A stretch of DNA of 64,000 nt, from assembly GCA_017446265.1 (NCBI GenBank), contig JAFSRD010000004.1:62001-126000 (forward strand). Reading direction: 5' to 3'. Position 1 is the stretch's first letter; each line of letters starts with the position of its first letter. The notes beneath the pieces are model-generated. The model was not told the origin of the DNA. It did not search any database and worked only from the letters and a program-made list of their open reading frames with translations. Below are positions 35,869-46,225 of this stretch, in pieces. Source of the DNA: Treponema sp. Lineage in GTDB: Bacteria; Spirochaetota; Spirochaetia; Treponematales; Treponemataceae. Both the position numbers and the translations under genes were made by a program.

Positions 35869-37755
35869 TTACAGTGTAAACGTTCCTATGACTGTCTTTA
35901 GCTTCTCTGCACTGCCCATCGTCTGTGCAGAAGATTCGCTTACATGCTCCATTCCTGCAACAATTGACTGTATGCTGTCTGTCATGGCATTCATGCGCTC
36001 ATTGATCTTGCTCGTCACTTCGCTTAAAATAGTCATCTCTTTAACAATCTGTTCCCCGCCTGACACCATTTCGTCGGAGCCGCCCTTGACTGCCACCGTC
36101 GAATCGTTGATATTCTTCATAGCTTCAAGCACTTGTTGACTGCCGGATGCCTGCTCGCTCATCGCATTCATGATGATATGTTCCTGCTCACGCACCGTTT
36201 GCGACAGATTATATATCGAATCAAAATTCTTCTGCACCTCTTTTACGTCTTCGGACACTTCGGCAATTGAGACTGAAAGCGCTTTCAAGTTGTCGCTGAT
36301 TACTTTGCCCTGCGCGCTCGACTGCTCGGCAAGCTTCCTGATTTCGTCCGCAACGACCGCAAAGCCTTTGCCAGCTTCCCCCGCGTGCGCTGACTCAATC
36401 GCCGCGTTCATGGCAAGCAAGTTCGTCTGACTCGCAATTGTCTGGATTATCGTGCTCGCCTCAAGCAGCGAAGCCGACTGCGAAATGATGTGCTGTGCCG
36501 TCTCGACAGCATTGCGCACACTGTTGTGCCCCTCGTCCGCTGCATCCGAAAGCATGCCTACCGCCTCCGTATTTTTTTCGAGAATCTGCGTCATGGAGCG
36601 GATGTTCGCCACCATTTCGTCAACGGCAGCAGAAGACTCCGTAACGCTCGACGCTTGCGACTCAATGCTTTGATTGAGCGTCCGTATGCTTGCCATGATT
36701 TGATTGATTGCCGCGTTCGTCTCTTCCACGCCCGCCGCCTGATTGTTCATGTCGTTCTGGACAATCGAAATATTGTCAGTTATCTCTTTTATTGAAGCGC
36801 CAGCCTCGTTCATGCGCGTAACAAGCACTTTTATCATTCCGTCCGATGCATCAATGCTGTCACGAAAATTGACGAACAGGTCACGCGCTGTTTGGCAAAA
36901 TATATTCAAGTCATTTACAAGAGCGCCCAACTCGCTGCGGCTAAGCACAGGCATGGCGTTCACTGCGTAATCTCTTTGTGCAAGGCTGTTTGAAAACGAC
37001 TCTATGGCCGTAATGCTTATTTTTGTTGTCCGTATTTGCAGATACAAACCAATAACAACCAGCCCGCCTGCAACAATACTTATCGGCATCATCCTGCCTA
37101 AAACAAGCGCGCTATTTGATATATTTCTGTTTGAGGGAACGAGAACTACCGCAATAAGCAATAAGATAATGCCGACAATCCCGAAAAACGAAGCGGTAAG
37201 CGACCTCATAACAAGCGACATTGTCTGCCAGTGTTTTTTATAAGGCAGCCAGGTCAGTGAATGTTCAAACGTCATATGAAACATTACATATGAGAAAAGT
37301 GAAAATACGCCAACAAGTCCAAGCATCACACATATGCCAAAACTCAGTGATGATTGTCCTTGAAATGCCGCATATTGAATACCACGTCTGACATTACGCA
37401 AATGAAAGACGAACGACTCACAAATAGAAATTACAAAGACAGATGCAATCATTGCTTTTTCAAAATATTTTACTTTCTTGTTTATGAGTTCTGCCGTTTT
37501 ATCTGTACCGTCATACTTATGCAAGTGACGTTGGAAATACGCGCAACCGGCGGGGCCCATGAGCAGCACCACGATTCCCAAAATAATAGTAATTGGGTCG
37601 GAAAGTATAGTAAAAAGTTCCGCCGTTGTTATGCCGCCCAGCGCGACACCCGCTATGCCGTACATCAAAAAAGGAAAACTATACGCCATTGCTAAATATA
37701 CATAACATGAAAAAGGCATGTCAGGAACGGTACTAGATGCAGAGATTGCATTCAT
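35869..37755 (-). CDS. Methyl-accepting chemotaxis protein with six-helix membrane sensor, copy 2
   Basis: 628 residues, the same length as copy 1 and in the same orientation 321 bases upstream. The membrane part (residues 1-245) is only distantly like copy 1 (same helix count, few identical residues), whereas the signalling half is near-identical, including at the DNA level. Sensor helices are about 16-36, 48-68, 100-120, 137-158, 188-210 and 220-240. The hairpin tip is intact. Likely senses a different stimulus through the same output. Own terminator downstream. Confidence 0.93.
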   Translation of the reverse strand: MNAISASSTVPDMPFSCYVYLAMAYSFPFLMYGIAGVALGGITTAELFTILSDPITIILGIVVLLMGPAGCAYFQRHLHKYDGTDKTAELINKKVKYFEKAMIASVFVISICESFVFHLRNVRRGIQYAAFQGQSSLSFGICVMLGLVGVFSLFSYVMFHMTFEHSLTWLPYKKHWQTMSLVMRSLTASFFGIVGIILLLIAVVLVPSNRNISNSALVLGRMMPISIVAGGLVVIGLYLQIRTTKISITAIESFSNSLAQRDYAVNAMPVLSRSELGALVNDLNIFCQTARDLFVNFRDSIDASDGMIKVLVTRMNEAGASIKEITDNISIVQNDMNNQAAGVEETNAAINQIMASIRTLNQSIESQASSVTESSAAVDEMVANIRSMTQILEKNTEAVGMLSDAADEGHNSVRNAVETAQHIISQSASLLEASTIIQTIASQTNLLAMNAAIESAHAGEAGKGFAVVADEIRKLAEQSSAQGKVISDNLKALSVSIAEVSEDVKEVQKNFDSIYNLSQTVREQEHIIMNAMSEQASGSQQVLEAMKNINDSTVAVKGGSDEMVSGGEQIVKEMTILSEVTSKINERMNAMTDSIQSIVAGMEHVSESSAQTMGSAEKLKTVIGTFTL

Positions 37756-37925
37756 AAATCTCCTCCATTTTGTGTGATTGTTTTACTGTTCTCTCTGCAA
37801 AACTTTATGAACTAGTACGCACGCAGTGTGAAATATATTTATAACAATAAGTTATATTAACATAACAACGTGAAATAGTCAATACAATGCTTAGTATGTT
37901 TTGTTATATTTATTGAAATTATTAA

Positions 37926-37957
37926 GCCTGTTCTGAAACATCAGTTTCCGAACAGGC
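37926..37957. repeat. Short hairpin repeat GCCTGTTC...GAACAGGC
   Basis: GCCTGTTCTGAAAC pairs with GTTTCCGAACAGGC (one T:G). The flank CTTAATAATT on the minus strand equals that of the copy at 23206-23236. It lies upstream of chemoreceptor copy 2. No long T-run. Confidence 0.5.
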
Positions 37958-38011
37958 TGCTTTGAAATGCGATGTTTTAATGCGTGATATTCTAACGAGT
38001 TAAAACTCGCA

Positions 38012-38041
38012 ACCTGTTTGATAACTTGTTATCAAACAGGT
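38012..38041. terminator. 14-bp perfect inverted repeat after the ABC-2 permease gene
   Basis: ACCTGTTTGATAAC, two bases, then GTTATCAAACAGGT. It begins four bases after the permease stop. No U-run follows directly, so it may be a processed or Rho-assisted end or a binding site rather than a standard terminator. Confidence 0.4.
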
Positions 38042-38044
38042 CTA

Positions 38045-38932
38045 TTATACTTCGGTTTTATGCTCCAGCAGCCAGCCTGTTGCAAGAAAATACATGGCGC
38101 CAAACACAGCAAAACGCATCGCGTGGTTCCAAAATACAGCTGCTCCGTTGACTGTGCCATCATCAGAAAAAGATGAACTAAAGCCATAGTTGAGTCCAAA
38201 AAATCCAAGCCGTATGGGGATATAAAACACAAAGAACAGTATTATCAAGATTAAAAATTTATTCGGCCGTTTTGTGTGAATAAACGCAGAATACAATGCA
38301 TATGCAAAATTGATTCCTGCTTGCCAAACGACGAACGAGATGATGGACCACACAAAAAATTGCAACACGCTGCCCAAGTGCTCGGCAAATACAAAATGAT
38401 AAATTGCCTTTACGTTTTCCCAGTACGACACACCAGGGTCTATATTCGGAAACGTTGTGCCAAATTCAGTATACAGGAGCACCCCTAAACTCGGCATCAT
38501 AAACGACAGATACAATGCGGCAGGCACCGCATATATCACATACTCTGCAAGATTCACCAATTGCTTTGCACCGAGTTGCGTATAACTGTGTGCGGGCACG
38601 AGCAACATAAGATAATTCGTGTCGCTAAAGAGCAATGAGCGCAGATTCCCGCAGCCGCGCAAAAGCGCATACAGCGGAATACACAATACGCTTATCATAC
38701 CAATGATATACATCACTACGCCAAAAAACGTCAAATGATTTGATTGCGTTTGATATGCAATAAAATTTGTCAGCGATGCTCCGAGCAATACAATTGCAAT
38801 CACTGCGCTCGTATAGAGAATGCGCGCTCGACTCGCCTTCCACTCTTGTTTTAACGTTGCCTTCATCACGTTGATTTTATGTGCACCGCCGGCATGTTCC
38901 GTTCTATTCATTTCAGCATCAGTACGTTCCAT
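38045..38932 (-). CDS. ABC-2-type membrane protein
   Basis: 295 residues with about six membrane segments (NFIAYQTQ..., VVMYIIGMISVLCIPLYALL and so on), the membrane partner of the ATPase whose stop is two bases upstream. It resembles the small integral proteins of GntR-type ABC exporters, but no specific family is certain. No GntR regulator is in the window. Probably exports a toxic compound or takes part in envelope stress. Start taken at 38932 (MERTDAEM); Met23 (MKATLKQEW) is an alternative. Confidence 0.72.
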   Translation of the reverse strand: MERTDAEMNRTEHAGGAHKINVMKATLKQEWKASRARILYTSAVIAIVLLGASLTNFIAYQTQSNHLTFFGVVMYIIGMISVLCIPLYALLRGCGNLRSLLFSDTNYLMLLVPAHSYTQLGAKQLVNLAEYVIYAVPAALYLSFMMPSLGVLLYTEFGTTFPNIDPGVSYWENVKAIYHFVFAEHLGSVLQFFVWSIISFVVWQAGINFAYALYSAFIHTKRPNKFLILIILFFVFYIPIRLGFFGLNYGFSSSFSDDGTVNGAAVFWNHAMRFAVFGAMYFLATGWLLEHKTEV

Positions 38933-38934
38933 AA

Positions 38935-39636
38935 TTATATTTCCCTAAACATATTGATATAGAGTTCATCGATATCCATGCCGCGCTCACTACGCAGGCG
39001 TTGCGCATCTGCGTACAATGCAATTTCGCCGCTGCTTATAAAGCATACATCGTTGAACATATGCTCTATGTCGTGCACAAGGTGCGTGCTCACAATAATT
39101 GATGAATCGGGGCTGTATGTTTTAACAATTGTCGAAACAATGCGTTCACGCGCCACAGGGTCAACACCGCCGAGCGGCTCGTCAAGTAAAAACAATTTAG
39201 CAACGCGTGAAAAGCACAGCAAAAGATTGAGCTTTTCAACCATGCCTTTTGACATATGCGAAACAGGCACGTCTTTTTCGAGGTGAACAAATTCAAGCAT
39301 GTCAAGCGCTTTGTGCGAATCAAAGTCTGCAAAAAAATCATTGTAGTAGTCAATTGCGTCAAGCACTGTCATCCATTTTGGCATAATGTTGCGGTCAGGC
39401 AAAAACGACACAAGGCGTTTGCTTGCAAGCCCGATGGGATTTCCGCATACAAGCACGGAGCCACCATTTGATTTTTGCAACCCCGCCACAATTTTCAAAA
39501 AAGTCGTCTTGCCGCTGCCGTTTGGTCCCATAAGGCCAAGTATTCTGCCCGCTTCAAGCGTCAACGAAATATTTCTGAGCGCGGTTTTCATTCCGTACTG
39601 CTTAGAAAGATTTTCAACAGTCAAAATAGATTCCAT
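38935..39636 (-). CDS. ABC transporter ATP-binding protein
   Basis: 233 residues. Walker A GPNGSGKTTFLK at residue 37; signature region HMSKGMVEKLNLLL (S-K-G form); Walker B LFLLDEPLGGVD; H-loop STHLVHDIEHMF. It follows aroA by 34 bases and precedes the membrane protein by two, so the three are one operon even though aroA is biosynthetic. The subfamily is that of the bacitracin/YtrB-like exporters. Confidence 0.9.
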   Translation of the reverse strand: MESILTVENLSKQYGMKTALRNISLTLEAGRILGLMGPNGSGKTTFLKIVAGLQKSNGGSVLVCGNPIGLASKRLVSFLPDRNIMPKWMTVLDAIDYYNDFFADFDSHKALDMLEFVHLEKDVPVSHMSKGMVEKLNLLLCFSRVAKLFLLDEPLGGVDPVARERIVSTIVKTYSPDSSIIVSTHLVHDIEHMFNDVCFISSGEIALYADAQRLRSERGMDIDELYINMFREI

Positions 39637-39670
39637 AATTTCATTTCCTTTTTTTATTCGTGCAGATGGT

Positions 39671-41005
39671 TTAACGCCCCGACACTTGCGGCGCGGTTGT
39701 TGATTCCAGCAAAATATAACCTGCTCCGAGTTGGTTCATCGTTTCATAAAACTGTGGAAATGTCACGGCGCAGCACTCTGCATCGTTAATAATAATTTTT
39801 TCTCCCTGCGGAAGCGCTATTCCAAAAGCAGCAAATGCCATTGCAATGCGGTGGTCGCCGCAGCTTTCGACAGTGCCACCGTGTATGCCAACGCCTTTTG
39901 CGCCGTGCACGACAAGATAATCATCGCCTTCGTCACATGAAACGCCAAGTTTTGCAAGCTCTCTATGCATGAGCGCAACGCGGTCTGTTTCTTTCAAGCG
40001 GCATATGTCTATATCGCTAAACTGTGAGTCGCCATCGGCATATGCAGCAGCAACGCACAGCGCAGGCAAGGCGTCAGGAAAATCTGAAAGCGAAACAGAA
40101 ACACCGTGCAGTTTGCCGCACCGATGCACGAGCAAGCGCGCATGCTGTTCATCTATCTCTATCGTTGCTCCCATAGATTGCAAAACAGCGACAATCGCTT
40201 TGTCGCCTTGTACTTGCGACATGTCAATATTATTAATAATAATTTCCGAATGCGAAATTACTGCTGCAACGAGCGGGAACGCAACACCTGACCAGTCTGA
40301 CGGCATCACTTTGTCAAATGGAGCAAACGCGTTTCCGCCTGAAAGCTCATACCAGGTAAAACGCGCTGCATCATACACAACGGAAAAACCAGCAGACGCA
40401 AGCCAGTCAAGCGTCATCTTTACAAAAGGGATTTCTTTAGGCGCGCTCACTTCAATGCGCGTTTTCCCTTCCGTCAGTGCAGCGGCAAGGAGAAGCGAAC
40501 TCACGTATTGCGAAATGCTTCCTTGCAGCTGTGCAGTTCCCGCGTGGATAGGACCTTTTATGATGACAGGCGGCGCACCAACAGTTTCGCGCGTCGCAAA
40601 TGCCTCTGCACCAAGCTGCCGCAACGCCTGAAGCATATCGTTCAAAGGTCGCCTGCATATTGATGAGTCTCCAGTAATAACGGAATAGCCCGGAATTGTC
40701 GCTACAATGCCAGCTGCAAAACTGACGAGCGTGCCGCTGTTGCCGACATCTATGACAAACGATGGCTGCTGCCACTTTGTACCGATGCCGTGTACAATCC
40801 ATTCGTCGTCGCGCAGTTCAACAGAGCAACCGAAATTGCTGATAAAACGCACCGCGCTCATGCAATCGTCACTTGCAAGCGGATTGCGGATATGGCTCAC
40901 ACCGTTTGCCAACCCCGCAAAAAGACATGCGCGTATTGTATGACTTTTACTGCCTGGGACAGTAACAGCTCCCGACAGAACTGCACCTGTTGCTGCTACT
41001 TTCAT
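39671..41005 (-). CDS. aroA: 3-phosphoshikimate 1-carboxyvinyltransferase (EPSP synthase)
   Basis: Adds the PEP enolpyruvyl group to shikimate 3-phosphate, the sixth shikimate-pathway step. 444 residues. Substrate-binding signatures GSKSHTIRA (residue 20), GNSGTLVSF (about 90), and RLKETDRVA (about 340) are present. Slight changes from the usual GSKS.TNRA and GNAGTAMR suggest a divergent branch, so glyphosate response cannot be guessed. First gene of an operon with the ABC exporter. The start has no strong ribosome site. Confidence 0.95.
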   Translation of the reverse strand: MKVAATGAVLSGAVTVPGSKSHTIRACLFAGLANGVSHIRNPLASDDCMSAVRFISNFGCSVELRDDEWIVHGIGTKWQQPSFVIDVGNSGTLVSFAAGIVATIPGYSVITGDSSICRRPLNDMLQALRQLGAEAFATRETVGAPPVIIKGPIHAGTAQLQGSISQYVSSLLLAAALTEGKTRIEVSAPKEIPFVKMTLDWLASAGFSVVYDAARFTWYELSGGNAFAPFDKVMPSDWSGVAFPLVAAVISHSEIIINNIDMSQVQGDKAIVAVLQSMGATIEIDEQHARLLVHRCGKLHGVSVSLSDFPDALPALCVAAAYADGDSQFSDIDICRLKETDRVALMHRELAKLGVSCDEGDDYLVVHGAKGVGIHGGTVESCGDHRIAMAFAAFGIALPQGEKIIINDAECCAVTFPQFYETMNQLGAGYILLESTTAPQVSGR

Positions 41006-41109
41006 ACTACACGCAATAATTACATTTTACTGTGCATAAGTCAAGCGGACGGAGAAGCGGCAGCATATTTCTATTTACTTACTTCTGCATATTGCTATAT
41101 ATTTATATT

Positions 41110-41571
41110 ATGGATGTACGCGTTATCAATCCATTTTTGACATCGTGTGAAAACGCTTTTAGCAACATGTTCAACTTGACGCCGCAACACAAAGAGCCGT
41201 ATTTACTCGATGCAAAAACAGGTCATGCATGGGAAATATCGGGGTTACTCGGACTGACTGGCGACTGCGACGGCGTTGTGGCATTCCGCCTTCATAAAAT
41301 TCTTGCAGATAAAATGCTTGAGCGTTCAGGTATAAAGGCAGACACGATAAAGGAGCGCGAAGAGCTCTCAAAGCAACTCGTAAGTGAATTTACAAACATC
41401 ATATCGGGCAATGCAATATCGGAAATCAGAGATAAAAATATCAGCGTGTCGCCGCCTGTTGTCGTAACTGGCAAAAACCATATGCTTTCGTGGCCGAAAA
41501 ATTATCCGATTGTGGCAATACCGTTTGTCACCTCGCATGGTCCGTTTGAAGTTGACGTGTGCTTCAAGTGA
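41110..41571 (+). CDS. cheX: CheX-like chemotaxis phosphatase
   Basis: Removes the phosphate from CheY-P. 153 residues from the ATG at 41110 (MDVRVINPFLTSCENAF); a longer frame to 41032 is unlikely. The characteristic ExxN pair appears in SEFTNIISGNA around residues 88-98, with PPVVVTG after it. Spirochaete CheX is the main CheY-P phosphatase. A TATATT box ends six bases before the start with no ribosome site, predicting leaderless translation. No other che gene is near. The M18 aminopeptidase begins 18 bases downstream. Confidence 0.85.
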   Translation: MDVRVINPFLTSCENAFSNMFNLTPQHKEPYLLDAKTGHAWEISGLLGLTGDCDGVVAFRLHKILADKMLERSGIKADTIKEREELSKQLVSEFTNIISGNAISEIRDKNISVSPPVVVTGKNHMLSWPKNYPIVAIPFVTSHGPFEVDVCFK

Positions 41572-41589
41572 TTTTTTATAGGAGTATTT

Positions 41590-42945
41590 ATGAACGAACA
41601 ATTTATTAATGATTACAAAATGTTTCTTAACAATGGCAAAACTGAGCGTGAGTGCACAGCGCAAATTATCAGCATGGCGGAAAAGCACGGCTACAAAGAT
41701 GTTGCATCGTGCAAAACGCTCAAAGCTGGCGACAAAGTGTATGTGCAAAAGATGGGAAAATCTATTGCGCTTTTTGAAATTGGCAGCGGCAGCCTTGAAG
41801 ACGGCATGAACATTCTCGGCGCGCATATCGATTCGCCACGCCTCGACGTCAAACAAAACCCGCTGTACGAAAAAGATTTTGTCGTATATTTGAACACACA
41901 TTATTACGGCGGCATAAAAAAATACCAGTGGGTTACAACGCCGCTGGCCATTCACGGCGTTGTGTGCAAAAAAGACGGCTCAATCATCAACATAAAAATA
42001 GGCGAAGACGCAGACGACCCAGTGTTTTGCGTTTCAGACATTCTGCCGCATCTTGCACAAGAGCAGATGAAAGAAAAAGCGTCTGACTTTATTCCTGGCG
42101 AAAATCTTGATTTGATTGTCGGTTCTGAGCCGCCGCAAAAAGAAAAAGACGATGAGGGTGCAAAAGCAAAAAGCAAAAAAGATAAATGCAAAAAAGAAAT
42201 TATTAAACTGCTCAAAGAAAAATATAATTTCGATGAGGATGATTTTGCTTCAGCAGAACTTGAAATAGTGCCTGCCGGCCATGCACGAGATTTAGGATTT
42301 GACCGCTCGCTTATTTTGGCATATGGACAGGATGACCGTGCATGTGCATTCACTTCTGTACAAGCGCTTCTCGACAGCACAGTGAACGCGCGCACAAACT
42401 GCTGCCTATGTGTAGACAAAGAAGAAATCGGCAGCTACGGCGCTACAGGCATGGGCTCGCACTTGCTTGAAAACGCTGTTGCAGAAATCATTTCGCGCAT
42501 GGGCGGAAACTCAAACGACTTGACACTGCGCCGTTGCCTTGCTTCAAGCGCTATGCTTTCAAGCGATGTGAATGCAGCGTTCGATCCCATGAACAGCAAC
42601 TTGTACGATAAAGACAACGCATCGTTTTTAGGTGGCGGAATTACGTTTAATAAATACACTGGCAGCCGTGGCAAATATTCTGCAAGCGACGCGAATCCAG
42701 AATTTATCGCAAAAGTGCGCGCGCTCATGGACAAAAACAACATTCCGTTCCAGATGGCAGAACTGGGCAAAGTTGACCAAGGCGGTGGCGGCACGATTGC
42801 ACATCTGGCGGCAAAATACGGCATGGATGTGCTCGATGCAGGTGTCGCTGTGTTGAGCATGCACGCGCCGTGGGAAATCACAAACAAAGAGGACATCTGC
42901 ACTGCATACGAATGCTACAAATCATTTTTGACGCTTGAAAAATAG
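41590..42945 (+). CDS. M18-family aminopeptidase
   Basis: 451 residues, zinc aminopeptidase (aspartyl-type aminopeptidase family). Metal-ligand motifs: GAHIDSPRLDVK near residue 77, GQDDRACAFTS about residue 245, VDKEEIGSYGATGM about 275, and PWEITNKEDI near the C terminus with a His in SMHAPWE. An inserted acidic/lysine-rich segment (DDEGAKAKSKKDKCKK) around residue 180 is unlike most M18 proteins. GGAG upstream at 41580. Cytoplasmic; probably degrades peptides. It converges with the next gene. Confidence 0.94.
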   Translation: MNEQFINDYKMFLNNGKTERECTAQIISMAEKHGYKDVASCKTLKAGDKVYVQKMGKSIALFEIGSGSLEDGMNILGAHIDSPRLDVKQNPLYEKDFVVYLNTHYYGGIKKYQWVTTPLAIHGVVCKKDGSIINIKIGEDADDPVFCVSDILPHLAQEQMKEKASDFIPGENLDLIVGSEPPQKEKDDEGAKAKSKKDKCKKEIIKLLKEKYNFDEDDFASAELEIVPAGHARDLGFDRSLILAYGQDDRACAFTSVQALLDSTVNARTNCCLCVDKEEIGSYGATGMGSHLLENAVAEIISRMGGNSNDLTLRRCLASSAMLSSDVNAAFDPMNSNLYDKDNASFLGGGITFNKYTGSRGKYSASDANPEFIAKVRALMDKNNIPFQMAELGKVDQGGGGTIAHLAAKYGMDVLDAGVAVLSMHAPWEITNKEDICTAYECYKSFLTLEK

Positions 42946-43000
42946 AGCCCATACAATCTGTGCGTATCGTATATGGAAAAGCGGCAGAACGATCCGCTTG

Positions 43001-46000
43001 CTAATACGACGCACTGAACGAAAACTCAAACGAAAACGGTTTTTCGTATGCTCTTTTGTGCAAATGATAACGCACGCCAGTAACAATTGAAAAGCGAAGA
43101 AGCGGCGTGGCGGCAAAACCGAAGTTGGGCGTAAGCGTGAGCGACGCGTGCAGTGCAACAGAATCGTAATAACGCATGGCGCCTGAAAACATCATGGCAA
43201 AAAATGTAGGTGCGTTGAGAAAATTCCATGATGACACATCGCGTGATGTTGCAGTATGTATAAACGCACCGCCATACGATGCACGAACCGCATATCTGTT
43301 CACGTATATGAGCGGCAGCGCTTTTTGCACTTCGCCTGCAAATAAAATCACTTGTGCATCATGCCGCCAAAACACTGTGTCATTCGGGAAAATTGACGCT
43401 GAAATCACAAATGGGAAGTTGTAGGTAAAATCATGCTTGCACGCATACGGGAGCAATCTTGGAGAACGTGCCGTGAGCGTTGCAGAAAGGTCTTGTGTAA
43501 AATTGCGCCACGAAAGCGCACTGCCGAATGCACTCGCATAATGCGCCGTGTACGATGTTGCAAACGAGATGCCGCCATATTCATACGTGCCTGCGCCAGT
43601 TCTGTGCATGGTTGTGTATCCTACAGAAAATTTAGCAATCGCTCTGAAACGATTTGTTAAATTGTCGTTTTCAAGCGCTCCGAACACGCGCCAGCTGTCT
43701 GGATGTGACAGCAAATCTTGCCGCCCCGCAAAAATATTTGTCACATTTGAAAAGGTGAATTTTGAAAATTTGCCAACGGGCACCATAGACGAGAGTGCAA
43801 CTGCGTGAAACGTCTGCTTAAATCCATGCCTGTCGAATTCAACTTGGTCTGTAATCGTGTAGGAAAAAAGCGATGTCGCTGTTCCACTCGAAAATGTCGT
43901 TTCAATTGCACCGCTGTTTGAATACAAACTGTATCCACCTGAAAGCTGCACAATTGCGGATGACCACGGATTTGTAGACGCATACGTAACGCCAAATGGC
44001 AGCACACGCGGATTAAAATCTCCGCTTGCCGATGGAATGATGCCGCTGAGTGCGTCAGAAAAAAGCGATGCGTTCTGCGTGTAGCCATACGTATAGGTGC
44101 GCGCAGAGCCCGCCGGCAAAAAGATGCCGCGTGAATAGTATTTGAATGGATTATATTTTTTTGAAGACGCGAGCGCCTCAAGCGACACGGACGGCATTGT
44201 CAGCGGGGGCATTTCCGACAATGCGCTGTCTGTGTTTTCTGCCTGCGCGCCTGCCATTGCAGAACTTTGTTCATGTTCTGTTTGCACATCTTCTGCCCGC
44301 ACAGCAAACGTTTCCATCAGGATTTTTTCGCTGTTTGCAACGAGCAATTTTGCATCTCGGAAAAAATTCCCTGCATATGCAAGCACGCCTGTTTTGAGCA
44401 GCACAGGATTATACACACCGCCTGAAACATCATCTGTTTGCAAACACCACAACACGCTGCCATCTGCATTGTGATTTTTATTAATTAATAATTTCCCGAA
44501 GCGTGGCATTGTATCTGGGGCAGCCCACGAAAACACGAGCGTCTTCCCCGCGCCATTGTCTGCCAGCGATGCAGTGCGAATCACCATGCGCTCAACAGGC
44601 ACGCCATACGCTGCCGTGCTGCCATCTACAAGCGAATACAGCTGTATTGACCAACCGCGTGCGCTCTTATTCGTATACACGATTTCACCATCTGCTGCAT
44701 CACTTGGTGTAAACGCGACATCGCCACGCGGAAATAATTTTTGTGCAACGAGCACAGCTGCGTTCACGCGCGTACCGCGGCTGTTTTCCAACAACTTATA
44801 CACGACGAGCGCGCAGTTTTGTGATTTTGTTTTTATTGCTGCAACATAATGCGTTCTTCCAACAGTGATGATTGCAGCATCGCGCAAGCCTGTTTCTTTG
44901 AGCGTATGCCACGAATGGCTTTGCACGCTATATACGCGCACTTCACTTTTGGGCACTGCGTGGCGCTCGCTCATCACACTTACGGCAGCATATTTTCCGT
45001 CGCGTGAAAGCGCAATGCGCGTTTGGTTTGGAACAGTGAACAGCTTTTTTGACCGCGCATATGTTCCATTGCTGCTCCACGCTGAAACATATAAACTGCC
45101 CGCGGCTTCGTCAACATAGCTGAAACCCGCGTCGCTTGAAGACAACTGCGAATAGCGTGCGCCGTGCGTGTTCTCGTTTGAAAATGATGCACTGCTATTC
45201 GTGAGTGCACCGGGCGTCAAAGCCGCGTCGGTCTTTTTGCGCAATTTGTTACGCAAAGAACGCCGATACAAAAAATAATCGCCATACGAATCGCTTTCAA
45301 GTGGATTCGCGCTCACGGCGGGCACGTCAATCGATTCTTTAAATTTGCGCCAGGCGTCCTTTTCCGACATGCCGTATACAGCCTTAAACGCAATCGTCGG
45401 ATGAATTGTCTGCAAGTTGACGCACTTATACCAGAACTGCGCGTATTTTTTCATGCCAAATGTTTTCTGAAGCCAGCTTTCAAATGACGCGCCAAAATAA
45501 TAATTTGTGTCATAGGGATATATGTCGCGGGAACCGTAAACATCTGCATGACTGGGAAATGAATTTTCAAGCTTTGCCTGCCGCACCATCTGCAAGCTGT
45601 ATGAATCGTTGAGCCGCCCTTCGCCGTGCGCGCTTTCGGAAGAGACCGCCACGCCTTCTGTACGCGAGCGTGTAATAAATAAAAATGCAGGATTAATGAC
45701 ATCGCCAAAAATTCTTCCGAGCTTTTTCACTCCTTCGTTTTTTATGTTGTATGTAACAGCATGCGTAAGTTCATGGCGAAACGTCATCAAAAAATCATCA
45801 GAAGCGACAGCAATTTTATTAATTACAGGAGTGTCATACATGACAATGTGGTCGTATGCTGCAGGCGAATAGTATGCGTTGAACTCATCTTGTGCAGGCG
45901 TAATGACAACGGGAAATCGCTTCCACTGCTCAATTTCAAGCCATGCGCATACGTCGTCATAAATGGCATCTGCGTGTTCAGCAAGGTGAGCGGCGCTTTC

Positions 46001-46165
46001 AGCAGCATCAGCTGAATAGATAATGTCAAACCACGTTGTCTGTACAATTCGTATATCTTTTTCACCCCACATAACGCCATCGGCAGCGCATACAGGAACA
46101 TATGCGGCATTCAAAAGAAATGCGCATATTAATACCGCGAAAAAATTATCGTTTGCATTTTTCAT
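43001..46165 (-). CDS. Large exported protein: MA-type peptidase domain, beta-propeller-like region, outer-membrane barrel
   Basis: 1054 residues from the ATG at 46165 (MKNANDNFFAV), with GGAAGAG upstream. Signal peptide, then a gluzincin-type domain with the zinc motif RHELTHAVTY near residue 130 and a downstream acidic ligand in RTEGVAVSSES. Next come about 400 residues of repeated beta segments (LSRDGKYAAVSVMSE, GRTHYVAAIK) resembling TolB/WD-like propeller blades. The last 350 residues have alternating beta strands ending SFSASY with a terminal aromatic, an outer-membrane barrel end. A surface protease that anchors itself is the simplest reading; spirochaetes carry homologous large proteins of unknown role. 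Confidence 0.75.
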   Translation of the reverse strand: MKNANDNFFAVLICAFLLNAAYVPVCAADGVMWGEKDIRIVQTTWFDIIYSADAAESAAHLAEHADAIYDDVCAWLEIEQWKRFPVVITPAQDEFNAYYSPAAYDHIVMYDTPVINKIAVASDDFLMTFRHELTHAVTYNIKNEGVKKLGRIFGDVINPAFLFITRSRTEGVAVSSESAHGEGRLNDSYSLQMVRQAKLENSFPSHADVYGSRDIYPYDTNYYFGASFESWLQKTFGMKKYAQFWYKCVNLQTIHPTIAFKAVYGMSEKDAWRKFKESIDVPAVSANPLESDSYGDYFLYRRSLRNKLRKKTDAALTPGALTNSSASFSNENTHGARYSQLSSSDAGFSYVDEAAGSLYVSAWSSNGTYARSKKLFTVPNQTRIALSRDGKYAAVSVMSERHAVPKSEVRVYSVQSHSWHTLKETGLRDAAIITVGRTHYVAAIKTKSQNCALVVYKLLENSRGTRVNAAVLVAQKLFPRGDVAFTPSDAADGEIVYTNKSARGWSIQLYSLVDGSTAAYGVPVERMVIRTASLADNGAGKTLVFSWAAPDTMPRFGKLLINKNHNADGSVLWCLQTDDVSGGVYNPVLLKTGVLAYAGNFFRDAKLLVANSEKILMETFAVRAEDVQTEHEQSSAMAGAQAENTDSALSEMPPLTMPSVSLEALASSKKYNPFKYYSRGIFLPAGSARTYTYGYTQNASLFSDALSGIIPSASGDFNPRVLPFGVTYASTNPWSSAIVQLSGGYSLYSNSGAIETTFSSGTATSLFSYTITDQVEFDRHGFKQTFHAVALSSMVPVGKFSKFTFSNVTNIFAGRQDLLSHPDSWRVFGALENDNLTNRFRAIAKFSVGYTTMHRTGAGTYEYGGISFATSYTAHYASAFGSALSWRNFTQDLSATLTARSPRLLPYACKHDFTYNFPFVISASIFPNDTVFWRHDAQVILFAGEVQKALPLIYVNRYAVRASYGGAFIHTATSRDVSSWNFLNAPTFFAMMFSGAMRYYDSVALHASLTLTPNFGFAATPLLRFSIVTGVRYHLHKRAYEKPFSFEFSFSASY

Positions 46166-46225
46166 TACAACTCTTCCCAATAGTGCATATTTTGCAAGTC
46201 TCGCAACTTGCCTCCAAATTAATAA

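Noticed and set aside
38012-38041. Standard Rho-independent terminator of the ABC exporter operon
   Set aside because: The perfect stem is there but no T-run follows on the minus strand; kept only as a possible terminator.
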